This document shows, piece after piece, positions 1-7,047 of a stretch of DNA of 9,263 nt. The notes under the pieces were generated by a model. That model ran no database searches and had not been told where the DNA came from. It saw only the letters and a list, made by a program, of their open reading frames with translations. Position 1 is the first letter of the stretch. Every line of letters starts with the position of its first letter. Origin of the DNA: Alphaproteobacteria bacterium (GTDB lineage: Bacteria; Pseudomonadota; Alphaproteobacteria; Acetobacterales; Acetobacteraceae); contig JAMFRY010000107.1 in the NCBI GenBank assembly GCA_026225015.1, positions 1 to 9,263 of the forward strand, given 5' to 3'. A program made the translations under genes and the position numbers.

Positions 1-1
1 C

Positions 2-1465
2 AACCAGGGCAAACAGGCCTTGGTGCTGCTGCCGGAAATCGCGCTCTCGGTGCAGTGTCTGCAGCGGTTTTCCGCCGGGTTCGGGGCGATGCCGGCGGTC
101 TGGCATTCCGAACTGACGCCGGCGGTGCGGCGGGAGAGTTTTCGCGCGGTCGCGGGGGGGCAGGCGAATGTGGTGGTCGGGGCGCGCTCGGCGCTGTTTC
201 TGCCGTTTCCCGATCTTGGGCTGATCGTGGTGGATGAGGAGCACGAGACCGCCTTCAAGCAGGAGGACGGGGTGACGTATCATGCGCGGGACATGGCGGT
301 GGTACGGGCGCGGTTCTGCGCCGCTCCCTGCGTGCTGGTCTCCGCGACGCCGAGCCTGGAGAGCGTGGAGAACGCCAATTCCGGCCGCTATCGGCGGCTG
401 GATCTACCGGCCCGGCATGGTGGTGCAACCATGCCGGCGGTGGAAGCCCTGGATTTGCGGGCGGACCCGCCGGAACGCGGGCGGTTTCTGGCCCTGGCCT
501 TGATCGCGGCCATGCGCGAGACCTTTGCGCGCCATGAACAGGTGATGCTGTTTTTGAACCGCCGTGGCTACGCGCCGCTAACCTTGTGCCGGCATTGCGG
601 GCATCGCATGGCCTGCCCGAACTGTACCGCCTGGCTGGTGGAGCATAAATTTTCAACCCGGCTGATCTGCCACCATTGCGGGCATAACGAATCCTTGCCG
701 GAACGCTGCCCCGCTTGCGATGCACAGGAGAGCTTTGCGGCCATCGGCCCCGGCGTGGAGCGGATTGCCGAGGAGGTGAAAGCCGTTTTCCCCGAGGCGC
801 GGACGCTGGTAATGGCAAGCGACGTGATCACCGGGCCGAAACAGGCGGCGGCGGCGGCGGCTTCGATCTCGGCGCGCGAGGTGGAGATCATCATCGGCAC
901 GCAGATGGTGGCGAAGGGCTGGCATTTTCCGTTGCTCACTTTGGTTGGGGTGGTGGATGCCGATCTCGGCCTGAACGGCGGCGATCTGCGGGCGGCGGAG
1001 CGGACGGTGCAGATGCTCTACCAGGTGGCGGGAAGGGCAGGGCGGGAGGAAGCGCCGGGGCGGGTGCTATTGCAAACCTATTCGCCCGAGCATCCGGTGA
1101 TGCGCGCACTGCTCTCCGGCGATCTGGCGTCTTTCATGGTGCAGGAGGCGCGGGAGCGCCGACCCGGCCATTGGCCGCCTTTCGGCCGGCTGGTGGCGCT
1201 GATCGTGAGCGCGCTGGATGAGGGGCTGGCGGACCGCACGGCCCGCGCACTGGCCCGCAGCGCGCCGAGCGGCAGCGGAATTGAGGTTTTGGGGCCGGCG
1301 CCGGCGCCTTTTGCCTTGCTGCGCGGCCGCTACCGGCGCCGCTTGTTGATGAAGACCCGCCGTGATCTGGCGGTGCAGTCTTTGGTGCGGGACTGGCTGG
1401 CGCGGACGGAGATCGACCGGGCGGCAAGGGTCGATGTGGATATCGATCCGGTATCGTTCATGTGA
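2..1465 (+). CDS. priA: Primosomal protein N' (PriA replication-restart helicase), 5'-truncated by window edge
   Basis: PriA is a superfamily 2 3'-5' DNA helicase that recognises stalled or repaired forks and reloads the replicative helicase. The open frame runs in from the left edge (first full codon at 2), so the N-terminal DNA-binding domain and the Walker A motif lie outside. Visible in order are the GKQALVLLPEI segment that follows Walker A, the DEEH Walker B box (233-244), SATPSLES, and a zinc-binding insert with four CxxC pairs (CRHC, CPNC, CHHC, CPAC; about 588-720). These are followed by GTQMVAKGWHFP, DADLGL and the QVAGRAGR helicase motif VI (about 1019-1045). It ends with the typical DVDIDPVSF tail and a TGA. 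About 487 codons are present; the family usually has about 700-750. A run of GCG codons (845-860) gives a six-alanine stretch. All eight zinc-ligand cysteines are intact, so the gene looks functional. The identification is secure. Confidence 0.96.
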   Translation, partial: NQGKQALVLLPEIALSVQCLQRFSAGFGAMPAVWHSELTPAVRRESFRAVAGGQANVVVGARSALFLPFPDLGLIVVDEEHETAFKQEDGVTYHARDMAVVRARFCAAPCVLVSATPSLESVENANSGRYRRLDLPARHGGATMPAVEALDLRADPPERGRFLALALIAAMRETFARHEQVMLFLNRRGYAPLTLCRHCGHRMACPNCTAWLVEHKFSTRLICHHCGHNESLPERCPACDAQESFAAIGPGVERIAEEVKAVFPEARTLVMASDVITGPKQAAAAAASISAREVEIIIGTQMVAKGWHFPLLTLVGVVDADLGLNGGDLRAAERTVQMLYQVAGRAGREEAPGRVLLQTYSPEHPVMRALLSGDLASFMVQEARERRPGHWPPFGRLVALIVSALDEGLADRTARALARSAPSGSGIEVLGPAPAPFALLRGRYRRRLLMKTRRDLAVQSLVRDWLARTEIDRAARVDVDIDPVSFM

Positions 1466-1500
1466 GGGAACTACCTCGCCGGGCGACTTGACGCGTCGTT

Positions 1501-1519
1501 TGTCAGGTGTTACCTGACA
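1501..1519. promoter_or_regulatory. Operator-like perfect palindrome 1 upstream of the zinc-finger/HTH gene
   Basis: TGTCAGGT-gtt-ACCTGACA is an inverted repeat with 8-base arms and no mismatch. It lies 36 bases after the priA stop codon and 27 bases before the ATG at 1547. Its core reads TCAGG-N5-CCTGA, the same as the second palindrome. A TTGACG (1488-1493) just upstream and a TTGTCA (1500-1505) at its edge could each be a -35 element, but no good -10 follows either one. A bound protein would in any case sit on or next to the promoter. The arms match the usual form of a dimeric repressor site. Binding by the adjacent gene product is an inference. Confidence 0.6.
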
Positions 1520-1538
1520 GTCAGGTTAACCCTGACTG
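1518..1538. promoter_or_regulatory. Operator-like perfect palindrome 2 upstream of the zinc-finger/HTH gene
   Basis: CAGTCAGG-ttaac-CCTGACTG is a second perfect inverted repeat with 8-base arms. It shares two bases with the first palindrome and ends 8 bases before the start codon. The common core TCAGG-N5-CCTGA is repeated with an 18-base centre-to-centre distance (1510 and 1528), somewhat less than two helical turns. The weak GAG ribosome-binding candidate (1538-1540) touches its right arm, so occupancy could block translation initiation signals as well as transcription. In RNA the two palindromes could also fold as adjacent hairpins. Confidence 0.6.
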
Positions 1539-1546
1539 AGTGCGCC

Positions 1547-1888
1547 ATGGCCAGAACGCTGCATTGTTCGTTTTGCGGGAAGCTGGAAGATGAAATCAGA
1601 AAACTCGCGGCGGGACCAGGCGGGATTACCATTTGCGACGAATGCGTGGAAATCTGTCAGGCCATCATGCACGGCGAAGCAACCGGCATCAGCCGAGCCT
1701 TCGACCCAAAGACCTGGCCGCAAGAACGATTGCTTGCGCTGCTAAAACCCGTCAACGCCACGGCTGATGTGTATCGTGAACATCTTCAAACCATTGTCGA
1801 AACGTTACGAACTCAGGACGTAAGCTGGGGCGTAATCGCCAAACATCTGGGGGTATCGCGCCAGACTGCCTGGGAGCGGTTCACATAG
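1547..1888 (+). CDS. Small protein with ClpX-type C4 zinc finger and C-terminal helix-turn-helix; putative autoregulator
   Basis: The 113-residue product starts with a ClpX zinc-binding domain. Residues 5-37 carry C7-x2-C10-x19-C30-x2-C33 in the context CSFCGK...RKLAAGP...ICDECVEIC, which is close to the ClpX N terminus, with one extra residue between the cysteine pairs. There is no AAA+ ATPase module. After a linker (about 40-85), residues 91-112 (SWGVIAKHLGVSRQTAWERF) form a helix-turn-helix whose recognition helix ends at the last residues of the protein. In ClpX the zinc domain dimerises and binds adaptors and substrates; here it may provide the dimer interface of a DNA-binding protein. 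Similar unnamed 'ClpX C4-type zinc finger' proteins with an SxxQAAxERF-like tail exist in other bacteria, but I know of no characterised function. The ATG at 1547 has only a weak upstream GAG. Codon use looks less GC-rich than priA, which may point to acquisition by transfer. It converges on the peptide-binding gene 39 bases away. Confidence 0.85.
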   Translation: MARTLHCSFCGKLEDEIRKLAAGPGGITICDECVEICQAIMHGEATGISRAFDPKTWPQERLLALLKPVNATADVYREHLQTIVETLRTQDVSWGVIAKHLGVSRQTAWERFT

Positions 1889-1927
1889 CACACCGGAACG
1901 ATCCGAGTGGGGTCAAGCCGAGCTTTC

Positions 1928-3568
1928 TCACCTCTCCACGCCAGTGCAATAAAGTTGTTCCGGCGCGTACTGCCCCACCGGGTCCAGAAACGCCTTGACC
2001 CCATGCAGCCGGTCGCTGGCCAGCACGGTGATTTTCTGCCCGCCCACAAACACCACCGGCTGTTGCGCGCTGGTATAATCCTCATACGCATATAACCCAT
2101 CCAGGCCCGGCGTGTTGACGCTGGCATCGATCAGCGAATCCATTTTTTTGTCGGAATATGAACCATTGTTTTGAAATGCCCCGGTCCGGAACAAGCCTTC
2201 GCCCGAGGGATATGGGCTGAGATTCATATAGATATAGGCGCTCTCCCAACCCTCCGGCGGCCCGTCGATCCGCGCGATCAACTGGTTGAATTCCATCTCG
2301 CGCACCTTGATTTCAATTCCCGCCGCCCTGAGTTGCGCATCGAGCAGGTTGGTTGCCAGTTCGGATGCCGTGTCACCGCTCTGAATCAGAAACTCAAACG
2401 ATAATTTCTTGCCGTCCTTGACCATGATTCCATCCGGCCCCGGCGCAAATCCGGCTGAAGCCAATAATGCCCGCGCCTTCGCAACATCGTAGCCAACCGG
2501 ATAATGGCCCGCCTTCATGGAAGGCGACAGGAAATCCGGCGGCTCCGGCGGCACCGGACCATAAACCTCTATCCCCTGGCCATGATAAACCAGTGCGCTC
2601 AACTGAAGCTGGTTTATCGCGTCCGCCATGGCCTGGCGCACCCGAACGTCGCGAAAAAACGCCGCTGCCGGGTTCCGGAAATTGATTGAGATGAAATACC
2701 AGTTTTCCTGCGGCGCCATCACGACCTTGTAAATCCCCGGCAGATGCGCTGCAGCACCCCATAGCGAAAATGGCAAATTCGCCATGTCCAGATCCCCGGA
2801 TTCGAGCAATTGCAGCCCCACCCCATCGCCTTCGAGAAAACGGAACACCAGCCGGCGGAAATGCATTTTTGGCCCGTTATAGGCTGGGTTGGGCACAAAT
2901 ACCGCATCCTGCCCCACCACCAGCTTCACAATTTTTACGGGTCCGTCAACAATGTCGAAAAATGCCGGAGAGCTTTGCCGTTGCTCGAGCGCATCGATGC
3001 TGTATTTGGCCCAGGCATGGCGGGGAAGCGGCGTCAGTTGGCTCAGCCCATTATAAATGAACCACTCGGCATTTGCCCGATGCGTCAGCACCACTGTAAA
3101 ATGCGTCGCATCCGTCACCTTCAGGCTTTGAATAATCCCCGGCATCCCGCCGCCGCCAAAGCCAGGCCAGGTTTCCCCCAACTGCCGGATCAAACCCAGC
3201 GCATAAGCCACGTCCCCACTGCCCAGGCGTACCCCGTCCGACCAGTGCCAGGGCCGCAATGTTACCTGATAGGTCCGGCCCCCATCCGGCGACGTGATTG
3301 CGCTCGCCAGGCTGCGCGACCAATCAATCCGGTGAAAACGATTCACCCAGACCAGTTCCGGATATAAAAGCCAGGCGGCCTGCTCGTTGTAAATTGAATC
3401 GACGAATAGAGGATTGAGCGACGTGATATCCTCGCTCGGCCCAATCCCGATCCCGGGCGGCACCACGATCGCCCCACAGCCTACGGGGTCCGCCGCGTGC
3501 GCCCTGAGGCACGGCAGCAGAGCCGCCAAAACCAAACCGCAAACGATCAATCGGCGCCGGAGTCCCAT
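1928..3568 (-). CDS. Periplasmic ABC-transporter substrate-binding protein, family 5 (peptide/nickel type, DppA/OppA-like)
   Basis: The 546-residue protein has a Sec signal peptide: basic MGLRRR, a hydrophobic core, and a likely cleavage after AHA at residue 25. The mature part has the SBP_bac_5 layout: LNPLFVDSIYNEQAA near the start, LRPWHWSDGVRLGSGDVAYAL (the 'W-S-DG-P/R-ltA-DV' signature), RDVRVRQAMADAIN in the middle, YDVAKARALLASAGF, and a C-terminal QQPVVFVGGQ...LYC segment. Proteins of this family deliver oligopeptides or other small solutes to an inner-membrane permease. No permease or ATPase genes are next to it, so the transporter partner is unknown. The only cysteines after the signal peptide are residues 31 and 541, at the two ends of the mature chain, which could form a disulfide. 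The ATG at 3568 is the most upstream in-frame start and has a poor ribosome-binding site. The gene follows der by 59 bases on the same strand and may be cotranscribed. The substrate cannot be read from the sequence. Confidence 0.92.
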   Translation of the reverse strand: MGLRRRLIVCGLVLAALLPCLRAHAADPVGCGAIVVPPGIGIGPSEDITSLNPLFVDSIYNEQAAWLLYPELVWVNRFHRIDWSRSLASAITSPDGGRTYQVTLRPWHWSDGVRLGSGDVAYALGLIRQLGETWPGFGGGGMPGIIQSLKVTDATHFTVVLTHRANAEWFIYNGLSQLTPLPRHAWAKYSIDALEQRQSSPAFFDIVDGPVKIVKLVVGQDAVFVPNPAYNGPKMHFRRLVFRFLEGDGVGLQLLESGDLDMANLPFSLWGAAAHLPGIYKVVMAPQENWYFISINFRNPAAAFFRDVRVRQAMADAINQLQLSALVYHGQGIEVYGPVPPEPPDFLSPSMKAGHYPVGYDVAKARALLASAGFAPGPDGIMVKDGKKLSFEFLIQSGDTASELATNLLDAQLRAAGIEIKVREMEFNQLIARIDGPPEGWESAYIYMNLSPYPSGEGLFRTGAFQNNGSYSDKKMDSLIDASVNTPGLDGLYAYEDYTSAQQPVVFVGGQKITVLASDRLHGVKAFLDPVGQYAPEQLYCTGVER

Positions 3569-3595
3569 GCCAAATCATCCGTGGAACTTTGCCAG

Positions 3596-3625
3596 GCGGC
3601 AAGCGGGGGCATGCGGCAAGCGGGG
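3596..3625. repeat. 13-base tandem direct repeat in the der / peptide-binding-protein gap
   Basis: GCGGCAAGCGGGG occurs at 3596-3608 and again at 3613-3625, a period of 17 bases with four unrelated bases between copies. It fills half of the 59-base gap between der and the downstream gene. It forms no strong terminator with a U tract. It may be a simple duplication; a protein-binding role is possible but unsupported. Confidence 0.5.
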
Positions 3626-3627
3626 CG

Positions 3628-4965
3628 CTATTTATCCACGTAAGGATTATCGGTCCCGCGCATCAGCAGCCGGATCGGCACGCCTGGCATGTCGAATGCA
3701 TCGCGCAGATTATTCACCAGATAGCGGTGATAGGTATCTGGTGTTTGTTCCGCCCTAGTACCAAACAGCGCGAAGGTCGGCGGCCTGGCCTTCACCTGCG
3801 TCACATAGCGCAGTTTCAGCCGCCTGCCTTCGACGAGCGGCGGCGGAAAACGCTCAAGCGCTGCTTCGAACCAGCGATTCAGCGCCGAGGTGGGAATCCG
3901 CTTGTTCCAGATGTCATAGGTTTCGCGCAAGGCGGAGAAAAACTTTCCCATCCCCTCGCCGGTCTCGGCGGAGATGGGAATGATGCTGATCCCCTTCATC
4001 TGCGAGAGCGAAATCGAAATGCGGTCGATCACCTGCTGCCTGGCGCCGCCGCGATCCTCCACCGCATCCCATTTCGTTAACGTGACGATACAGGCCCGGC
4101 CCTCGCGCTCGATCAGCCGGGCGATGTGTAGATCCTGCTCGTCGATACCCCGCGTGGCGTCGATGGCCAGCACCGCCAGCTCGGCCTTTTTCAGCGCCTC
4201 GATGGCCGAGGAGGTGGACATGCGCTCCAGCCCCTCATCCACTTTCGCGCGTTTTCGCAAACCCGCAGTATCCACCAGCCGGTAGAGCAAGCCGTCCGGG
4301 CCGGTGAAATCCACGGCGATGGAATCGCGCGTCAGGCCCGGCTCCGGCCCGGTGATCACGCGCTGGCTGCCCAGCAGATAATTGGTGAGTGTCGATTTGC
4401 CGGCATTCGGCCGGCCGACAATGGCGAAATGTAAAGGCAGGTTTTCCGCTGCTGCTTCCTCGTCTTCGGGTTTCGGCAGAAGCTCGGCAATTTCGGTCAT
4501 CAGCCCGTAAATGCCTTCATTATGCTCGGCGGAAACGGCAATCGGGTCGCCAAGCCCAAGTTCGTATGCCTCAAGCGCGGAGCTTGCCCCTATTTTGCCT
4601 TCCGCCTTGGTAGCCACCACCAGCACCTTCTTGCGGCTCCGGCGCAACCAGTTGGCGAAATGCTTATCCTCCGGCAGCAGCCCCACCCGCGCATCGAAAC
4701 AGAACAGCACCAGCGCCGCACCCTCCACGGCCGCGGCGGTGGAGGCGCGCATCCGGCCGGGCAGGGTATCGGGCGCGGATTCCTCCAATCCGGCGGTATC
4801 GACCAGCAATAATTTGGTGCCGGCCAGAAGGGTTTCGGCCTCCTTGCGGTCGCGCGTTACCCCGGGCGTGTCGGCCACCAGCGCCAGGCGCTGGCCGATC
4901 AGCCTGTTAAATAACGTGCTTTTGCCGACATTCGGACGGCCGGTGATGACGACTTTGGGCAACAT
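3628..4965 (-). CDS. der: Ribosome-assembly GTPase Der (EngA)
   Basis: Der is the essential GTPase with two G domains in tandem that assists maturation of the 50S ribosomal subunit. The protein has 445 residues, the normal length. G domain 1 has GRPNVGKS (9-16), TPGVTRDR (33-40), DTAG (56-59) and SAE (145-147). G domain 2 has GRPNAGKS (184-191), LTRD (211-214), DTAGLRKRAKVDEGLE (232-247), TKWD (297-300) and SAE (332-334). The C-terminal KH-like domain (about 355-440) binds rRNA in homologues. Both G4 motifs carry threonine where the consensus NKxD has asparagine (TKAE at 119-122 and TKWD), and the first also lacks the aspartate. An acidic linker (PEDEE, about 166-170) joins the G domains. The ATG at 4965 is preceded by a weak GGGAA. 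The gene starts 26 bases after the bamB stop, as expected for an operon. Confidence 0.97.
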   Translation of the reverse strand: MLPKVVITGRPNVGKSTLFNRLIGQRLALVADTPGVTRDRKEAETLLAGTKLLLVDTAGLEESAPDTLPGRMRASTAAAVEGAALVLFCFDARVGLLPEDKHFANWLRRSRKKVLVVATKAEGKIGASSALEAYELGLGDPIAVSAEHNEGIYGLMTEIAELLPKPEDEEAAAENLPLHFAIVGRPNAGKSTLTNYLLGSQRVITGPEPGLTRDSIAVDFTGPDGLLYRLVDTAGLRKRAKVDEGLERMSTSSAIEALKKAELAVLAIDATRGIDEQDLHIARLIEREGRACIVTLTKWDAVEDRGGARQQVIDRISISLSQMKGISIIPISAETGEGMGKFFSALRETYDIWNKRIPTSALNRWFEAALERFPPPLVEGRRLKLRYVTQVKARPPTFALFGTRAEQTPDTYHRYLVNNLRDAFDMPGVPIRLLMRGTDNPYVDK

Positions 4966-4991
4966 TTCCCAGGGTCCGGTTCTATTTCAGA

Positions 4992-6314
4992 TCAGCTATA
5001 AGCGGTGAGGACGGCGTCGCGCGTGAGCTGCAATAGCTGACCACCAACGGCAATCGGCGGCAAGTCCGCGGGACCGGCGAGTTTATGTCTGGCGCCGATC
5101 TTGCCGGCCAGCGGATCGACGGTAATCACATCCCCAAGCGTACTGGTGAGGACCAAGGCGTTGTTCACCATCGTCGGCCCGTTCCAGGTTTTCGGGCCTT
5201 TTTTCTTTTTCGGTTTGTTGTAGATCGGAAGGTCCAGGGTCCAGCGCACCAGCCCGTCATCGGCATGGATCGCGGCCAGGGTTTCGTCCGTGGACAGTAC
5301 GAAAACAAACCCGCCAACGGCGCAGAATGCCTCCGACCCGCTGGCTTCGATCGTCCAGACTTTGGCGCCGGAGCGCAAATCCACCGCCATCATGGTTTGC
5401 CCCAGGCTGGCGGCATAGGCTACGCCGTTGGCGATCACCGGGGCGCCGGTTATATCGGAAAAATCCAGATCGCTGGCCTGCCCAAAGGCGGAGGCCAGGC
5501 TTTGTTCCCAGAGCGGCGTGCCGGAATTCACATCCAGGGCGGCCAGCGTGCCGGAGGAAAACCCGGCCACCAGAATGCCGGAATCAATCGCCGGCGCGCC
5601 TGCCAGGGCGACCGAGGTGGTCGCCTGCGCAATGCGCCCGGTATAGCGCCAGCCCGGCGCGCCGGAGGCAGGATCAAAGGTGAGCAGAAGATCGTTCTGG
5701 ATGTTCAGAGCGATGATGCCGCCGCCAATGGTTGGCGCGGAGCGCGCCGGAAAATCGAGCGGCTGCCGCCAGATGATCTTGCCGCTTTGCGCATCCAGCG
5801 CCAGCAATTCCGAATAGCCGGTGCTGGCATACAGGATGCCGCTGCCAGTGCTGGAATCATAGGCGATGCCGCCGCCGATATTTGTCACGCTCACATGTTT
5901 TGGCCGGGTCGAGCGGCGCCACTGCCGTTCGCCGCTGGCCAGGGCGAACGCGCTCACATTGGCGTCGGCATCCATGGTGTAGACCGTCCCATTGGCGGCA
6001 ACCGGGCTTGCGACCAGCGGCTGGCGATACCCGCCCGGCGTACCGATTTTGGCGCGCCAACCTTGCGAAAAACCGGTTGAGCCGGCGATGTTGCCGGGCG
6101 CATGGTCGGCATTGCCCAGCAATTGCGTCCAGGCAGGGACCAAGCCAGGGGGCGGCAGGCTCACCGCCGGCGCATCAGCCGAGGCGTTCAAACCTTCCGC
6201 TTGCGGCAATACCGGGATTTCCACGCCGGCGATTTTGGGTTTTGGTGTGGCGCAGGCGGCAAGTGTGGCAACAGGCAAGGTAAGCGCCGCCCGGCGCGGT
6301 AGTTTAAGCGTCAT
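4992..6314 (-). CDS. bamB: Outer-membrane assembly lipoprotein BamB (PQQ-like beta-propeller)
   Basis: BamB is the beta-propeller lipoprotein of the BAM complex, which inserts beta-barrel proteins into the outer membrane from the periplasmic side. The 440-residue product begins with a lipoprotein signal: LPRRAALTLPVATLAAC, lipobox LAAC with the modified cysteine at 21. The rest is a series of PQQ-type blades that repeat the pattern 'G-x-h-Y-A/T-x-D/L-x-x-G-x-h-x-A-h-D-x-x-S-G-x-x-x-W' (for example VSAFALASGERQWR, LLALDAQSGKIIWRQ, LAALDVNSGTPLWEQ, MMAVDLRSGAKVWT, DVITVDPLAGKIG). A lysine-rich loop (PKKKKGPK) lies between two blades near residue 370. The residue after the lipid cysteine is Ala, so there is no inner-membrane retention Asp and outer-membrane sorting is likely. 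The ATG has no clear ribosome-binding site and lies 8 bases after the yfgM-like stop, which suggests translational coupling. Confidence 0.94.
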   Translation of the reverse strand: MTLKLPRRAALTLPVATLAACATPKPKIAGVEIPVLPQAEGLNASADAPAVSLPPPGLVPAWTQLLGNADHAPGNIAGSTGFSQGWRAKIGTPGGYRQPLVASPVAANGTVYTMDADANVSAFALASGERQWRRSTRPKHVSVTNIGGGIAYDSSTGSGILYASTGYSELLALDAQSGKIIWRQPLDFPARSAPTIGGGIIALNIQNDLLLTFDPASGAPGWRYTGRIAQATTSVALAGAPAIDSGILVAGFSSGTLAALDVNSGTPLWEQSLASAFGQASDLDFSDITGAPVIANGVAYAASLGQTMMAVDLRSGAKVWTIEASGSEAFCAVGGFVFVLSTDETLAAIHADDGLVRWTLDLPIYNKPKKKKGPKTWNGPTMVNNALVLTSTLGDVITVDPLAGKIGARHKLAGPADLPPIAVGGQLLQLTRDAVLTAYS

Positions 6315-6322
6315 TTTACAAG

Positions 6323-6988
6323 TTATCCGTTCAGCTGGGCCAGCAATCCATCGGCGCGGTTGCGCACACCCTCCGGGGCGGAGGGGTCGGAGGCAATCTG
6401 GCTGAACAAGGCTTTGGCCTGGTCCGTTTTGCCTTCATGCAGATAAAGCAGCGCCTGGGTCTCCTGCGCGAGCCCATGCCAAGTATTTTCCGGAACAGTC
6501 AGGGGCGCCAGCCTGGCCGCGACTGCGTCATCCGGCGCTAAGCCCAATGCGTGCTGCGCCCAAAGCAGGTCGGCGAGTTGGCGCAGCAGTGGGTCGGCCG
6601 CATTGTCTGCCGAGACATTGTTCCACAGCGCTTCCGCGGGATCGATCTGCCCGGCCTGCGCATAGAGGGCGGCGGCGCGTAAATCGGCCAGGCTGCGGTA
6701 GCCGGCGGGCGCGGTGGCGGCGAAATGCGTCAGCGCCTGGGCATTCGAAATCTGTTGCTGGCTGGTAATCGTGCTGCCCAGCGCGTCGATTTGTTGGGTA
6801 ATTCCAAGAAATTTCACCGAAGCTGCATTGCTTTGCCTGGCCTGATAAGCAAGCCAGAGCTGATCGCCGGCCACGCCCAGTACCACCAGCGCGGCCGCGA
6901 GGATGAAAACTCCGCCAAAACGGCGCAGCAGGCCTAGCGCGCGCTCGGTCCGCAGATCGTCGGAAATCTCATCGAAAATATCAACCAC
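6323..6988 (-). CDS. YfgM-like membrane-anchored tetratricopeptide protein
   Basis: The 221-residue protein matches the YfgM/TPR_21 family. A short cytoplasmic N terminus (MVDIFDEISDDLRTERALGLL) is followed by one transmembrane helix (about residues 25-47, GGVFILAAALVVLGVAG) and a periplasmic helical repeat domain. The TPR character shows in ALYAQAGQIDPAEALWNNV, QLADLLWAQHALGL and ALLYLHEGKTDQAKALFSQI. In E. coli YfgM associates with the SecYEG translocon and the PpiD chaperone and is encoded next to bamB and der, as here. The start is a GTG at 6988, preceded by AAGG and a perfect 11-base palindrome GGTTTCAAACC (6991-7001) directly before the start region. The gltX stop is 59 bases upstream. 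The family assignment is firm; the SecYEG role is transferred from E. coli. Confidence 0.88.
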   Translation of the reverse strand: MVDIFDEISDDLRTERALGLLRRFGGVFILAAALVVLGVAGDQLWLAYQARQSNAASVKFLGITQQIDALGSTITSQQQISNAQALTHFAATAPAGYRSLADLRAAALYAQAGQIDPAEALWNNVSADNAADPLLRQLADLLWAQHALGLAPDDAVAARLAPLTVPENTWHGLAQETQALLYLHEGKTDQAKALFSQIASDPSAPEGVRNRADGLLAQLNG

Positions 6989-7047
6989 GCGGTTTCAAAC
7001 CTTTATCCTCAGTCGCAAGCGGGCGGACCATAGACGCGACCGCCTGG

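Noticed and set aside
568..939. Minus-strand open frames opposite priA
   Set aside because: They are reverse-frame shadows of PriA zinc-finger and helicase motifs; the composition is not protein-like.
1501..1538. Intrinsic terminator of priA
   Set aside because: The palindromes are symmetric with identical half-sites and lack a following T run; the operator reading fits better, although RNA hairpins remain possible.
1889..1927. Bidirectional terminator between the converging genes
   Set aside because: Only 4-base complementarities (for example CGGA/TCCG) and no T tract.
2810..3367. + strand open frame (185 codons) opposite the peptide-binding gene
   Set aside because: It has no recognisable domain and no ribosome-binding site, and lies wholly inside a confident gene on the other strand.
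5085..6080. Long + strand open frame (331 codons) opposite bamB
   Set aside because: It is antisense to a clearly coding BamB with lipobox and propeller repeats. The translation is rich in Arg/Gly/Ala without domain signals, as expected for a GC-rich shadow frame.
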